A stretch of 64,000 bases of DNA from Polaribacter ponticola (GCF_026191475.2 NZ_JAOSLC020000003.1:434001-498000), one strand, 5' to 3'; counted from the stretch's first letter, positions 27,793 to 38,171 are shown. The notes: generated by a model not told the origin, from the sequence alone. A program made the numbers and translations.

Positions 27793-28296
27793 TTAAATGA
27801 ATGCTAGTTTTTTTGAAACTAAAACCTGCTTGAAAATTATAAATATCGATATGGTATATGACATCGTCATTAAAAAACCTGAAATCATAATTATATATTT
27901 CATCCAATGTATTTCTTTCCATAAAAAATAAATACCTCCGAAAGTTAAAACTAGAGAAATAAAAGGTTCAACCATTAAAAAAAGTTTTAATTTTTGATTA
28001 ATTTCTGTTGTAGATAATATTATAGCAATTAAAAAGAAAACAACAGAAAGCGATAGAATATGGCTATGCACAGTAGTCATAATTTCGCCTTCAGATTTTT
28101 TAAACATCATTTTTGTAGCGCTTTCATCTTCTTCGTTACCTAAATAACGCTGTTCAATTCCTGTAGGATTTGCGTTAGTTGTAGATTTTACAAAAGAAAT
28201 TCCACTATAAAAACCAATACTTAATGTACAAACAAAAGCAATAATTAGAAATTTTATTTCTTTTGGGAATTGATAAATAACACCAGAAAAATCCAT
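27793..28296 (-). CDS. Small multi-span membrane protein, unknown function
   Basis: 167 residues with about four hydrophobic segments (FLIIAFVCTLSIGFYSGISFV, ILSLSVVFFLIAIIL, LFLMVEPFISLVLTFGGIYFL, YIIMISGFLMTMSYTISIFII). I do not recognise the family. It overlaps by one base the upstream FMN-binding protein gene, suggesting a joint role in membrane electron transfer (inference). Confidence 0.7.
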   Translation of the reverse strand: MDFSGVIYQFPKEIKFLIIAFVCTLSIGFYSGISFVKSTTNANPTGIEQRYLGNEEDESATKMMFKKSEGEIMTTVHSHILSLSVVFFLIAIILSTTEINQKLKLFLMVEPFISLVLTFGGIYFLWKEIHWMKYIIMISGFLMTMSYTISIFIIFKQVLVSKKLAFI

Positions 28297-28832
28297 TATA
28301 TAGCATTGTTTTTATGTAAAATGGCTAAATCAATTAAAAAAGAATTAACAGATTTGGTCATAGATAGTGCAGAAATAGTTGCTCCAGAAATAGCAATAAT
28401 ATCTTTTTCATATTTTAATTTATCAGAAGAACTTTTACCTATAAATTGCTTTAACCAACGTTTGCTGCCTATTTCTCCTCCATAATCTTCTCTATATATT
28501 AAGATTTTTGTTTTAGCAATAATTAAGTTTCTATCCAATAGAATTAAATAATCAAATTCATCCGTTTTACTAGGAGCTTTGTCAACAAAAGCGTAACCAA
28601 TAATAGAGTTGTCTTTTTCTATTTTATAAAGATGATCTATTTTTGTAGTTTTAGATAATTTTTTTAATATAGAATCATTTACAGAAACTAATTTTAGTTT
28701 AAAGTCCTTTATATCAAAAGTTTTTTCAATTTCTTTATTTACTTTTTTTAATATTTTATCTGGTAAAGTAAATGATAGAAAAAGGAAACATAGAGCTATA
28801 ATTGAAAAAGAGAAACATCGTTTTAAAATCAT
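28296..28832 (-). CDS. FMN-binding domain protein (exported)
   Basis: 178 residues. Signal segment CFSFSIIALCFLFLSF. The C-terminal part YREDYGGEIGSKRWLKQFIGK...DIIAISGATISALSMT contains the S-G-A-T motif at which FMN is covalently bound through a phosphoester in NqrC/RnfG-type domains. It probably acts as an electron carrier at the outer face of the inner membrane with the downstream membrane protein. Confidence 0.82.
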   Translation of the reverse strand: MILKRCFSFSIIALCFLFLSFTLPDKILKKVNKEIEKTFDIKDFKLKLVSVNDSILKKLSKTTKIDHLYKIEKDNSIIGYAFVDKAPSKTDEFDYLILLDRNLIIAKTKILIYREDYGGEIGSKRWLKQFIGKSSSDKLKYEKDIIAISGATISALSMTKSVNSFLIDLAILHKNNAI

Positions 28833-28869
28833 ATTGCAAAAATAATTAGAATTAGTCTAAATAAAAAGA

Positions 28870-28902
28870 AAAGTCGATTCAAATTAATATTGAACCGACT
28901 TT
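28870..28902 (-). terminator. Terminator of the porin gene
   Basis: AAAGTCGATTCAA and TTGAACCGACTTT pair with one mismatch; a T-rich run follows on the minus strand, 24 bases beyond the porin stop. Confidence 0.75.
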
Positions 28903-28926
28903 ACTCAAGTTAACAAATAATATTTT

Positions 28927-30114
28927 TTAAAACCAAACTCCTAAACCTAAGTTTAATTGGTTTACAGTAGAAGCTCCTACTACAGCATTATTTTTAATCT
29001 GATAATCTCCTTTGATAACTGCTCCAGGTGCAATTTTATAGCTTAAGCCTAAAGTCCATTCTTGTCTATCATAGCTTAAGTCTTTTGTTAAATTACCATC
29101 TACAGATGCATGAGTATCAAAATCTTCATATCTAACAAAACCAAAAAGTTGTTGTCTTTTATTTTGAGGTAATAAATTATAAGTAGCTTCTAAATAATAA
29201 CCTTGTAAAGCACTTCCTAATTTAGAATTAGTAGCATTATTATAAGCTTCTGTATCTGTTAAACTACCATGAATAAATTGTCCTCTAGCAGTAAATCTTT
29301 GATAAGCATAACGTGCATCTACACCAAGCATAGATAATCCTACATCTGCTCCAGCTACATCCTCTATGTCTGCAGGTGATTGAGTTCTTCCAAAATACCC
29401 AGACAAACCTAAACGAAGTCCAGGTAAACCATAATAATCTAGTTTACCAGAAAAATTAAGATTATTCATAGTAGACTTAGCTCCTTTTTGCCTTCCGCCT
29501 CTTAAACCTTTACTTCCTCCAATTTTACCTCCAGTAATATTTCCGTTTCCATCTGAAGTTGAAGATAAGAAACCATTAAATATATATGCTTGATAACGTA
29601 AAGAAGCCTCATTATATCTACCAGAAACACCTACTCCTAATTCTCTCCATGTAGTTGGAATAATAGAACCATCTACACTTGGTCTTTCTACTCCATTAAA
29701 AGTAGTAGGTTCATGATATTCATTTACGATTCCCATAGGAACTAACATTAAACCAGCTCTTAAATTTACATTATCGCTAACTGAATATTGTAAAAAAGCT
29801 TGTTCTACATATACTTCTTTTACATGTTCAAATTCAACTTCAGTAATAAATTGTGTTCTTTCATCAAACTTATATCCAAATAATAAAACTAAACGTTGTA
29901 CATCTACTTCTGCATTTTCTCCATTTTTTCTATTATAAGTTAATTCTCCATAACCTCCAACTGTAACACCTTTTGTGTTTATATTTCCGTTTAAAATACG
30001 TTGAGCAGTATTTACTTGGTTATTTGGATTATTAATTGAATCTCTTTGACTGTTTTGTGCTGAAAAACTTATAGTTGAAGCTACAGCAATTGCAAAAGTT
30101 AAAAATTTTCTCAT
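28927..30114 (-). CDS. Outer-membrane porin (phosphate-selective porin O/P type)
   Basis: 395 residues. Signal peptide MRKFLTFAIAVASTISFSAQ, then alternating beta-strand pattern: VTVGGYGELTYN, VQRLVLLFGYKF, FITEVEFEH, LRAGLMLVPMGIVNEYHEPTTFNGVERP, ending LNLGLGVWF with a C-terminal aromatic. This matches porin O/P-like proteins of Bacteroidota. Substrate unknown; the name does not prove phosphate specificity. Confidence 0.82.
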   Translation of the reverse strand: MRKFLTFAIAVASTISFSAQNSQRDSINNPNNQVNTAQRILNGNINTKGVTVGGYGELTYNRKNGENAEVDVQRLVLLFGYKFDERTQFITEVEFEHVKEVYVEQAFLQYSVSDNVNLRAGLMLVPMGIVNEYHEPTTFNGVERPSVDGSIIPTTWRELGVGVSGRYNEASLRYQAYIFNGFLSSTSDGNGNITGGKIGGSKGLRGGRQKGAKSTMNNLNFSGKLDYYGLPGLRLGLSGYFGRTQSPADIEDVAGADVGLSMLGVDARYAYQRFTARGQFIHGSLTDTEAYNNATNSKLGSALQGYYLEATYNLLPQNKRQQLFGFVRYEDFDTHASVDGNLTKDLSYDRQEWTLGLSYKIAPGAVIKGDYQIKNNAVVGASTVNQLNLGLGVWF

Positions 30115-30159
30115 TTTAAATTAATTTAGATTTAATATAAATAGTTTGTAATTCGGGTG

Positions 30160-30189
30160 CAAATATACACTCTAAAATAAACTAAACAA
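30160..30189 (-). promoter_or_regulatory. Porin promoter
   Basis: TTG (30189-30187), 19-base spacer, perfect TATATTTG -7 box (30167-30160), giving a ~40-base 5' UTR. Confidence 0.75.
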
Positions 30190-30235
30190 GTTTATTTAGA
30201 TTAAATTTAAATAAAATAATTTATTAGTATAAAAA

Positions 30236-30261
30236 AAGGATAGAATTTTAGTTCTATCCTT
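30236..30261 (-). terminator. Terminator of the aconitase A-type gene
   Basis: AAGGATAGAA and TTCTATCCTT (10-bp stem) followed on the minus strand by a run of seven T. Confidence 0.9.
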
Positions 30262-30274
30262 GGAAATTATTAAA

Positions 30275-32545
30275 TTAAATAACGTTTTCTTTTTTTATTA
30301 GATTTAAAGCAGAACCCTCATTATACCATTCTATCTGACTAATATTATAAGTATGATTAGCTATTACAATGTCTTTGTTTCCGTTAGAATGAACTACTTC
30401 AATCGTTAATGGAGTATCTGGACTAAAATCATTTAAATCAACAAAATTAAAAGTATCATCTTCTTGTATCAAGTCATAATCAGATTCATTTGCAAAAGTT
30501 AAACCTAACATTCCCTGCTTTTTAAGATTAGTTTCATGAATTCTAGCAAAAGACTTTACTAAAACTGCTGCTACACCTAAATGACGTGGTTCCATTGCTG
30601 CATGTTCTCGAGATGATCCCTCGCCATAATTATGATCTCCAACTACTATAGTGTTAATTCCAGCGGCTTTGTATGCTCTTGCTGTTTTTGGTACTGCGTC
30701 ATATTCTCCATTCAACTGACTTTTAACAAAGTTCGTTTTCATATTAAAAGCATTTACTGCTCCAATTAACATATTGTTAGAAATATTATCTAAATGCCCA
30801 CGATAACGCAACCATGGCCCTGCCATAGAAATATGATCTGTTGTACATTTTCCATGTGCTTTTATTAATAATTTAACTTCAGATAATTTATTTCCTAAAG
30901 GTTTAAATGGAGTTAATAATTCTAATCTTTCTGAATTTGGATTCACTATAATTTCAACATTACTTCCATCTTCTTCTGGTGCTAAATATCCATCGTCTTT
31001 AACTTCAAAACCTTTTGGAGGTAACTCCCAACCGGTTGGCTCATCTAACATTACTTCAATTCCATCTTTATTTATTAGTTTATCCGTCATTGGGTTAAAA
31101 TCTAAACGACCAGCTATAGTTACAGCAGCAACTATTTCTGGTGATGCAACAAAAGCGTGCGTATTGGGGTTTCCGTCTGCACGTTTTGCAAAGTTTCTAT
31201 TAAATGAATGAATTATAGAGTTTTTAGGAGCATTCTTAGGATCATCATAACGAGCCCATTGACCTATACAAGGGCCACAAGCATTTGTAAATATTGTAGC
31301 ATCTAAATCTTCAAATACTTTTAAAATTCCATCTCTATCTGCCGTATATCTAACTTTTTCAGAACCTGGATTAATTCCAAACTCTGCTTTTGTGCTTAAT
31401 CCTTTATCAATTGCTTGTTGTGCAATAGAAGCGGAACGAGATAAATCTTCATAAGAAGAATTTGTACAAGAACCTATCAATCCCCATTCAACTTTTAAAG
31501 GCCAATCATTTTTATTAGCGATATCTGTCATATCAGAACCTACTTTAGTAGATAAATCTGGTGTAAATGGCCCGTTTAATAACGGACTTAATTCTGATAA
31601 ATTAATCTCAATAACCTGATCAAAATATTGCTCTGGATTTGTATACACTTCATCATCTCCAGTTAAATATTCTTTTACTTTATTTGCCGCATCGGCAACA
31701 TCTGCTCTATCTGTGGCACGTAGGTAACGCTCCATAGATTCGTCATAACCAAAAGTAGAAGTTGTTGCTCCAATTTCTGCTCCCATGTTACAAATGGTAC
31801 CTTTACCTGTACAAGACATATTTTTTGCTCCTTCACCAAAATATTCTACTATGGCTCCTGTACCTCCTTTTGCTGTAACAATTCCGGCTACTTTTAAAAT
31901 AACATCTTTTGGTGCTGTCCAACCAGAAAGTTTTCCTGTTAACTTTACTCCTATTAACTTTGGAAATTTAAGTTCCCAAGGCATTCCAGCCATTACATCT
32001 ACTGCATCTGCTCCACCAACTCCAATTGCCACCATTCCTAATCCACCTGCATTTACGGTGTGAGAATCGGTACCAATCATCATTCCTCCTGGAAAAGCAT
32101 AATTTTCTAATACTACTTGATGAATAATTCCTGCTCCTGGTTTCCAAAAACCTAATCCGTATTTATTTGAAACCGATTCTAGAAAATTAAAAACCTCATT
32201 ACTGGTATTTAATGCAGTTTGCAAATCTGTACTTGCACCATTTTTTGCTTGAATTAAATGATCACAATGTGTTGTTGTTGGAACTGCTACTTTATTTTTA
32301 CCCGCTTGCATAAATTGCAATAAAGCCATTTGTGCAGTTGCATCTTGTAATGCAATTCGATCTGGCGCAAAATCTACATAATCTTTGCCTCTAGTAAAAG
32401 CTGTTGTTGCTTTACCGTCCCAAAGGTGATTGTATAAAATTTTCTCTGAAAGTGTTAATGGTTTACCAACGACTTCACGAGCAGCATCTACACGTTCTGC
32501 CATTTGGCTGTAAACTTTCTTAATCATGTCAATATCGAATGCCAT
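30275..32545 (-). CDS. Aconitate hydratase (mitochondrial/AcnA-like)
   Basis: 756 residues. Three [4Fe-4S] cysteine positions are visible in [11 protein letters not shown] and CGPCIGQW. The substrate and swivel-domain motifs HDH-type [19 protein letters not shown] and [17 protein letters not shown] are intact. It interconverts citrate and isocitrate. It lies just downstream of a second, unrelated-subfamily aconitase (AcnB) in the same orientation but has its own terminator and ~290 bases of leader, so the two are probably separate units. Confidence 0.93.
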   Translation of the reverse strand: MAFDIDMIKKVYSQMAERVDAAREVVGKPLTLSEKILYNHLWDGKATTAFTRGKDYVDFAPDRIALQDATAQMALLQFMQAGKNKVAVPTTTHCDHLIQAKNGASTDLQTALNTSNEVFNFLESVSNKYGLGFWKPGAGIIHQVVLENYAFPGGMMIGTDSHTVNAGGLGMVAIGVGGADAVDVMAGMPWELKFPKLIGVKLTGKLSGWTAPKDVILKVAGIVTAKGGTGAIVEYFGEGAKNMSCTGKGTICNMGAEIGATTSTFGYDESMERYLRATDRADVADAANKVKEYLTGDDEVYTNPEQYFDQVIEINLSELSPLLNGPFTPDLSTKVGSDMTDIANKNDWPLKVEWGLIGSCTNSSYEDLSRSASIAQQAIDKGLSTKAEFGINPGSEKVRYTADRDGILKVFEDLDATIFTNACGPCIGQWARYDDPKNAPKNSIIHSFNRNFAKRADGNPNTHAFVASPEIVAAVTIAGRLDFNPMTDKLINKDGIEVMLDEPTGWELPPKGFEVKDDGYLAPEEDGSNVEIIVNPNSERLELLTPFKPLGNKLSEVKLLIKAHGKCTTDHISMAGPWLRYRGHLDNISNNMLIGAVNAFNMKTNFVKSQLNGEYDAVPKTARAYKAAGINTIVVGDHNYGEGSSREHAAMEPRHLGVAAVLVKSFARIHETNLKKQGMLGLTFANESDYDLIQEDDTFNFVDLNDFSPDTPLTIEVVHSNGNKDIVIANHTYNISQIEWYNEGSALNLIKKENVI

Positions 32546-32660
32546 ACTTTTTTTGTTTTAAAATTTTAATTTTATTTATCCTAATATACAAAATATGGCA
32601 TGATTATAAAAGTATTTCCCTAAGTGATTTATATATAATACGATTTGTTACTTGCATGCT

Positions 32661-32746
32661 GCGTTAGGGATTGTAGTGGAAATCCTTTTTGTGAGGCACG
32701 AGCAAAAAGATTGGGAACGTAAAGCCCGACCCTTGTGGTAACGCCC
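32661..32746 (+). ncRNA. Structured intergenic element, copy 1 (candidate RNA family)
   Basis: An 86-base block much richer in G/C than its surroundings. The ends pair (GCGTTA / TAACGC). Inside are GGATT...AATCC and TTTTTG...CAAAAA stems and a conserved AAAGCCCG. A shorter copy at 54551-54624 shares the termini and stems. It lies on the plus strand between two minus-strand genes. Function unknown; comparison with the Rfam Flavo-1 family is worthwhile. Confidence 0.55.
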
Positions 32747-32778
32747 AAATTAATTTTTAAAAAAATGTTATGGTATAA

Positions 32779-32807
32779 AAAAGCCCGAGTAGAAAACTCA
32801 GGCTTTT
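32779..32807 (-). terminator. Terminator of acnB
   Basis: AAAAGCC-C-GAGT and ACTC-A-GGCTTTT (one mismatch), T-run on the minus strand, 25 bases beyond the acnB stop. Confidence 0.8.
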
Positions 32808-32831
32808 TAATATAATTATGATATCTATATA

Positions 32832-35609
32832 TTATCCTACTAATTGTTTTGTTGAAGGTTTAAACTTTGTTAAAACAATACCTTCTACTGCTGCTTGATA
32901 TTCCTCTAAAGTTGGAGTTCTACCTAAAATAGTTGATAAAACTACTACTGGAGTTGATGATAATAAAGATTCTCCTTTTTTCTCATCGGTATCTCTAACA
33001 ACTCTTCCTTGGAATAAACGTGTTGAAGTTGCCATTACAGTATCTCCTGCTTCTGCTTTTTCTTGATTACCCATACATAAACTACAACCTGGACGTTCTA
33101 AATACAACATGTTTTCATATTTAACACGAGCCGCTGCTTTAGGCGCTTTATCATCGAATTCAAAACCTGAATATCTTACTAAAACTTCCCAATCTCCTTC
33201 TGCATTTAACTCATCTACAATATTATATGTTGGTGGTGCAACAACTAAAGGTGCTTTAAATTCAACTTTACCGTGTTGTTTCTCAATGTTTTTAAGCATT
33301 TGAGCTAAAATTTTCATATCTCCTTTATGAACCATACAAGATCCTACGAAACCTAAATCTACTTTTTTAGTTCCTCCGTAAAAAGATAATGGTTGAATAT
33401 TATCGTGCGTATAACGCTTAGATACATCTTCATTATTTACATCTGGATCCGCAATCATTGGTTCAACAATCTTATCTAAATCGATAACAACTTCTTGATA
33501 GTATTTAGCGTCTGCATCTGGTCTTAATGCCGATTTAATTCCTGTTTTTATTTCTGTGATACGGTTATTTGCTTTATCAACTAACCCTTTAAGATCTTGT
33601 TTAGGATTATCCATCCCTTTATCAATCATAATTTGAATACGATCTCTTGATATTTCTAACGACTCAATTAACGTATCATCTTCAGAAATACAGATAGATG
33701 CTTTTGCTTTCATCTCTGCAGTCCAATCTGTAAATGTAAAGGCTTGATCTGAAGTTAATGTACCAATATGTACTTCTATAATTTTTCCTTGAAAAACATT
33801 CTCTCCTTCAAATTGATCTAACATTTGAGATTGTGTAGCATGTACCACATCACGGAAATCCATATAAGGTTTCATTTCTCCTTTAAAAGTAACTTTTACA
33901 GATTCAGGAATTGGCATTGTAGCCTCACCTGTAGCTAATGCTAAGGCAACGGTACCAGAATCTGCTCCAAAAGCAACTCCTTTTGCCATACGTGTGTGAG
34001 AGTCTCCACCTATAATTACATCCCAATCATCTACTGCAATATCGTTTAATACTTTATGGATAACATCTGTCATTGCATGGTATTTTCCTTCTGGGTGACG
34101 TGCAGTAACTAATCCGAAGTCGTTCATGAACTTCATTAATCTTGGAATATTAGCTTTTGACTTATCATCCCATACTGAAGCGGTATGACATCCTGATTGG
34201 TAACCTGTATCTACAATTGGAGAAATAACTGTAGCAGCCATCATCTCTAATTCTTGAGAGGTCATTAAACCTGTAGTATCTTGAGAACCTACAATGTTTA
34301 CTTCAACCCTTACGTTAGAACCAGCATGTAAAATTTTACCAGGAGTTGATCCTACCGCGTTTTTGTTAAATATTTTTTCTACAGCAGTTAAACCTTGTCC
34401 TTCAATAGAAACTTCTTTTGCTACTGCATACACTTGAGGAACATCGATTCCTAAAACTTTACAAGCAAAAGTTTGTAATTTCTTACCGAAAACAACAGCG
34501 TAAGAACCTCCTGCTTTAATAAATTCTTGTTTTGGTGGTGTTAAAGCTGTAGAAATATCTTTTACTGCTTTACCGTCTCTTAATAATTCTTTTGTTTTTG
34601 TATTTATAGTAAATACAGTACCTGTAGCTACAGAATACTCTTCTTTTAATATAGCATCACCTTCTGCATCAACAATAGTGTTACCGTTAGCATCTTTTTG
34701 CTTTACCCAGTTTTTTAAGTCAATACCAATACCACCTGTTACACCAACTGTTGTTAAGAAAATTGGTGCGATACCGTTTGTACCAGCAATTACTGGAGCA
34801 ATATTAATAAATGGTACATAAGGACTTGAAGAAATACCTGTCCACAACGCAACGTTGTTTACACCAGACATTCTTGAAGATCCAACTCCCATTGTTCCTT
34901 TATCGGCAATTAACATTACACGCTTATTAGGATGTTTTTCCTTTAAAGCCAATAATTCTTTTTGCATTTCTTTATTATGCTCAAACATAGATTGACCATG
35001 TAACTCACGATCTGATCTTGAATGTGCATCTGCACCAGGAGATAATAAATCTGTAGAGATATCACCAATACCAGCTACAAAAGTTACGATTTCGATTTCT
35101 TCATCGATCTCTGGTAATTTTGTAAAGAATTCTGCTTGCGCATAACTCTCTATTAATTCTTTAGCAATTACATTTCCAGCTTTATATGCTTTTTCTAATT
35201 GCTCTGTATCTGCTTCATATAAAAAAACTTGAGTTTTTAATACTTTTACAGCTTCATTAGCTAAAGCAGCATCACTACCTAAAGCAATATCTAAAAGAAC
35301 TTCTACAGAAGGTCCTCCCTTCATGTGCGATAATTGTTCGAAAGCGAAGGCAGGAGTAATTTCTTTAACTACTGCTTCACCTAAAATAATTTCCTTTAAA
35401 AAATTTGCTTTTACACCAGCAGCACTTGTTGTTCCTGGTAAAACATTATAGATAAAAAAGTTTAAAGATTGCTCTCTGTACTCATTATCTACATCTTTAA
35501 TTTGGGCAATAATTGCACTTGTTAATTCAGCGCCATCAATTGGTTTAGGATGAAGACCTAATTCTTTTCTATCTTCAATCTCTTTTAGGTAATCTTTATA
35601 TATGCTCAT
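32832..35609 (-). CDS. acnB: Bifunctional aconitate hydratase 2 / 2-methylisocitrate dehydratase
   Basis: 925 residues from MSIYKDYLKEIEDRKELGLHP; upstream in-frame residues to 35645 lack a plausible start context. AcnB organisation: N-terminal HEAT-like region (to ~160), swivel domain with ADKGTMGVGSSRMSG, then the Fe-S domain with VGSCMVHKGD and RPGCSLCMGNQ cysteines and IIGGDSHTRM. It functions in the TCA cycle and, in many bacteria, in the 2-methylcitrate cycle. Confidence 0.95.
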   Translation of the reverse strand: MSIYKDYLKEIEDRKELGLHPKPIDGAELTSAIIAQIKDVDNEYREQSLNFFIYNVLPGTTSAAGVKANFLKEIILGEAVVKEITPAFAFEQLSHMKGGPSVEVLLDIALGSDAALANEAVKVLKTQVFLYEADTEQLEKAYKAGNVIAKELIESYAQAEFFTKLPEIDEEIEIVTFVAGIGDISTDLLSPGADAHSRSDRELHGQSMFEHNKEMQKELLALKEKHPNKRVMLIADKGTMGVGSSRMSGVNNVALWTGISSSPYVPFINIAPVIAGTNGIAPIFLTTVGVTGGIGIDLKNWVKQKDANGNTIVDAEGDAILKEEYSVATGTVFTINTKTKELLRDGKAVKDISTALTPPKQEFIKAGGSYAVVFGKKLQTFACKVLGIDVPQVYAVAKEVSIEGQGLTAVEKIFNKNAVGSTPGKILHAGSNVRVEVNIVGSQDTTGLMTSQELEMMAATVISPIVDTGYQSGCHTASVWDDKSKANIPRLMKFMNDFGLVTARHPEGKYHAMTDVIHKVLNDIAVDDWDVIIGGDSHTRMAKGVAFGADSGTVALALATGEATMPIPESVKVTFKGEMKPYMDFRDVVHATQSQMLDQFEGENVFQGKIIEVHIGTLTSDQAFTFTDWTAEMKAKASICISEDDTLIESLEISRDRIQIMIDKGMDNPKQDLKGLVDKANNRITEIKTGIKSALRPDADAKYYQEVVIDLDKIVEPMIADPDVNNEDVSKRYTHDNIQPLSFYGGTKKVDLGFVGSCMVHKGDMKILAQMLKNIEKQHGKVEFKAPLVVAPPTYNIVDELNAEGDWEVLVRYSGFEFDDKAPKAAARVKYENMLYLERPGCSLCMGNQEKAEAGDTVMATSTRLFQGRVVRDTDEKKGESLLSSTPVVVLSTILGRTPTLEEYQAAVEGIVLTKFKPSTKQLVG

Positions 35610-35848
35610 GAAAGAATTCTTTATATACAATTGATAAATGACCAATTAAAAGACCAAAAAATAAATTGTATTTTTTTGTTAATTATTAGTTTGACAAAAT
35701 TACATTTTTTATCTTAAAATTAAAAGATAAATAATAGATTGCTCAAATTTCTGAATAAAAAAAGTTATTTGATTTTTTATTGAATATTATTCAACATAAA
35801 AGGGGTAATTGTAAATTTTAATGAAGACTTCGTAATAAAATAAAAAAA

Positions 35849-36146
35849 GCAGACTAATAAGCCGAATCCTGTACCTAAAAAAAGGCTCTTATCATTTATC
35901 TAGTTCTAAAATTACTCTTAGAATCTATCTGCCTACCCTTTAGAATCGAGCGAGTAGCTCTCAAGCTCTAATTTACATGGCATTGCACCTCATAGAGTTT
36001 ACCCGGTTTCACTACAGCCGAACTGTACTTGCTTTCTGTTGCACTTGTCCTCAACTTACGTTGGACGGATGTTATCCGCTATGAATACTCTTTGGTGTCC
36101 GGACTTTCCTCTTTATAATTAATATAAAGCGATAAGATAAGTCTGC
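35849..36146 (-). ncRNA. rnpB: RNase P RNA (class A)
   Basis: On the minus strand, terminal helix GCAGAC/GTCTGC. The universally conserved GAGGAAAGTCCGGAC is near the 5' end, GGGTAAACTC and GAGAGCTAC are in the middle, and ACAGGATTCGGCTTA lies near the 3' end, followed by a T-run. About 298 bases. It forms the catalytic RNA that matures tRNA 5' ends. Confidence 0.96.
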
Positions 36147-36336
36147 TAATATTATTTTATCTTTTATCTCTTTTATTTAGAAAACCCACTCAAAATAAAT
36201 CTTGAGTGGGAAAAATTGCTATGAAAAAGAAAAAGTGTTATTGATTAATCAATAACACTTCAAATATATATTAAAATGTTTTACAAAAGACATTTTTTTA
36301 AAATAAATTTTATCTTTTTATTATTATAAAATAATA

Positions 36337-37476
36337 TTAAGAAAACATATCTTTTACTTTTTCAAAAAATGATTTATCAGATGTATTTGGATTAGGTGAA
36401 AAATTTTCGTCATCTGTCATTTTTTCAAAAAACTGTTTCTGTTCTTTATTTAATTCTTGAGGAGTCCAAACATTAATATGAATTAAGAAATCACCAGTAC
36501 CATATCTCTCTATGCTTGGTAATCCTTTTCCTTTTAACCTTAAAATTTTACCAGATTGTGTACCTGCTTCAATTTTAATTTTAACTTTACCTGTAACAGT
36601 TTCAACTTCTTTACTAGTACCTAAAACCGCTTCAGAAAAGTTAACATATAAATCATAATGAATATTAGTTCCTTCTCTTTTTAATGTTTCATGTTGTATT
36701 TCTTCTATCAATACTAATAAATCACCCGAAATAGAATTTTTACCAGGAGCATCGTTCCCTTTTCCTCCAACTTTTAGTTGAACTCCTTCTGTTACACCTG
36801 CAGGTATATTAATAGGTACAGTTTCTTCTTTTATTATTAAACCTTGAGCATCTGCTCCATTTGGTTTACTACTAATTGTTTCTCCAGCACCAGAACAAGA
36901 ACTACAAGTTGTTGCTGTCTGCATTCTACCTAATATAGTATTAGTTACACGCATTTGCTGACCAGAACCATTACAAGTTGAACAGGTTTTGTATTTTACG
37001 CCATCTGCTTGTACTTTTCTTCTAACTTTAACCTTTTTTTCTACTCCATTCGCAATCTCTTCTAAAGTAAGTTTTACACGAATTCGCATATTACTACCTT
37101 TAACTCTAGCTTGTCTTTGACCGCCTCCGCCACCAAAACCGCCAAAGCCGCCACCGAAGCCGCCGCCGCCGCCAAAAATATCTCCAAACTGGCTAAATAT
37201 GTCATCCATATTCATTCCACCACCGCCGAAGCCGCCGCCACCTTGAGGTCCATCAAAAGCTGCATGACCATATTGATCATAACGTGCTTTTTTATTTTCA
37301 TCGCTTAAAATTTCATAAGCTTCTGCAGCTTTTTTAAAACTCTCTTCAGCTCCTTTATCATCTGGATTTTTATCTGGATGATATTTAATTGCCATTTTTC
37401 TATATCCCTTCTTAATTTCTGCTTGAGAAGCTGATTTAGAAATCCCTAATACCTCGTAATAGTCTTGTTTTGCCAT
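36337..37476 (-). CDS. dnaJ: Chaperone DnaJ
   Basis: 379 residues. J domain with YHPDKNPDD (HPD motif), long Gly/Phe region (~75-120), zinc-binding region, and C-terminal substrate domains. Only two CxxCxGxG motifs are visible (CSTCNGSG, CSSCSGAG) instead of the usual four, so one zinc site rather than two is expected. The Gly-rich linker is unusually long. Follows grpE in the same orientation with 65 bases between them. Confidence 0.94.
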   Translation of the reverse strand: MAKQDYYEVLGISKSASQAEIKKGYRKMAIKYHPDKNPDDKGAEESFKKAAEAYEILSDENKKARYDQYGHAAFDGPQGGGGFGGGGMNMDDIFSQFGDIFGGGGGFGGGFGGFGGGGGQRQARVKGSNMRIRVKLTLEEIANGVEKKVKVRRKVQADGVKYKTCSTCNGSGQQMRVTNTILGRMQTATTCSSCSGAGETISSKPNGADAQGLIIKEETVPINIPAGVTEGVQLKVGGKGNDAPGKNSISGDLLVLIEEIQHETLKREGTNIHYDLYVNFSEAVLGTSKEVETVTGKVKIKIEAGTQSGKILRLKGKGLPSIERYGTGDFLIHINVWTPQELNKEQKQFFEKMTDDENFSPNPNTSDKSFFEKVKDMFS

Positions 37477-37541
37477 TTTTGTTCAATTATCAATTAACAG
37501 TAATCAATGATCATTGGTAATTGTGTATTGTTAATTGTAAT

Positions 37542-38087
37542 TTACTGTCCTATAACTACTTTTGGATAACGTATAATCTTATCACCAAGTTTATAACCTT
37601 TTTCTACACAGTCAATTACTTTTCCTTTTAAATCTTCTGTAGGAGCCGGAATTTGTGTTATAGCTTCATGAATTTCAGCATCAAATATATCTCCAGAATT
37701 AACTTCTATTGGTGTTAATCCTTTTTGAGTTAATGTATTTTTTAATTTATCATTAATTAATTGCATCCCAGTAATAGACTCGTTGTCTTCGGTTTTCTTC
37801 ATTTCTGCCAAACCTCTATCAAAATCATCCATAATTGGCAGTAAAGATGTCATTAATTCTTGACCTGCAGTTTTAAACAATTCGATTCTTTCTCTTGTTG
37901 TTCTCTTTTTATAGTTTTCAAACTCTGCAAAAAGACGTAAAAACTTATCTTTCTCTATTTGAATTAATTCTTCTGCTGTTGGTTCTTCTTTAACAACTTC
38001 AGCTTCAACCTCTTGATTTTCTTCAACTTGAATATTTTCTTGTTCGTTGTTAATTTCTTCTTCTTTTATATCTTCTTTATTACTCAT
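37542..38087 (-). CDS. grpE: Nucleotide exchange factor GrpE
   Basis: 181 residues from MSNKEDIKEEEINNEQEN. Acidic N-terminus, long coiled coil containing KDKFLRLFAEFENYKKRT, and C-terminal beta domain GDIFDAEIHEAI...GYKLGDKIIRYPKVVIGQ. It exchanges nucleotide on DnaK (dnaK is not in the window). An inverted repeat TTGGCAA-N5-TTGCCAA lies in its upstream region. Confidence 0.95.
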   Translation of the reverse strand: MSNKEDIKEEEINNEQENIQVEENQEVEAEVVKEEPTAEELIQIEKDKFLRLFAEFENYKKRTTRERIELFKTAGQELMTSLLPIMDDFDRGLAEMKKTEDNESITGMQLINDKLKNTLTQKGLTPIEVNSGDIFDAEIHEAITQIPAPTEDLKGKVIDCVEKGYKLGDKIIRYPKVVIGQ

Positions 38088-38119
38088 TATCTTGTAATCG
38101 TTAAATTGTCTACAATTTA

Positions 38120-38138
38120 TTGGCAAAAATGTTGCCAA
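38120..38138. promoter_or_regulatory. Inverted repeat upstream of grpE-dnaJ
   Basis: TTGGCAA-AAATG-TTGCCAA, perfect 7-bp arms, 33 bases before the grpE ATG. Its form suggests an operator or a 5' UTR hairpin. It is not the CIRCE sequence. Confidence 0.45.
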
Positions 38139-38140
38139 CA

Positions 38141-38171
38141 AAAAAATAGTGTCAAACTGACACTATTTTTT
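38141..38171 (-). terminator. Hairpin between the exported-protein gene and grpE
   Basis: AAAAAATAGTGTCA and TGACACTATTTTTT, 14-bp stem with loop AAC and T-run. It terminates the upstream gene; the core GTGTCA-AAC-TGACAC could also be bound by a regulator. Confidence 0.75.

Noticed and set aside
35610..35645. Upstream extension of AcnB (MVIYQLYIKNSF)
   Set aside because: AcnB proteins begin near MSIYKDYLKEI; the extension is A/T-rich leader sequence.
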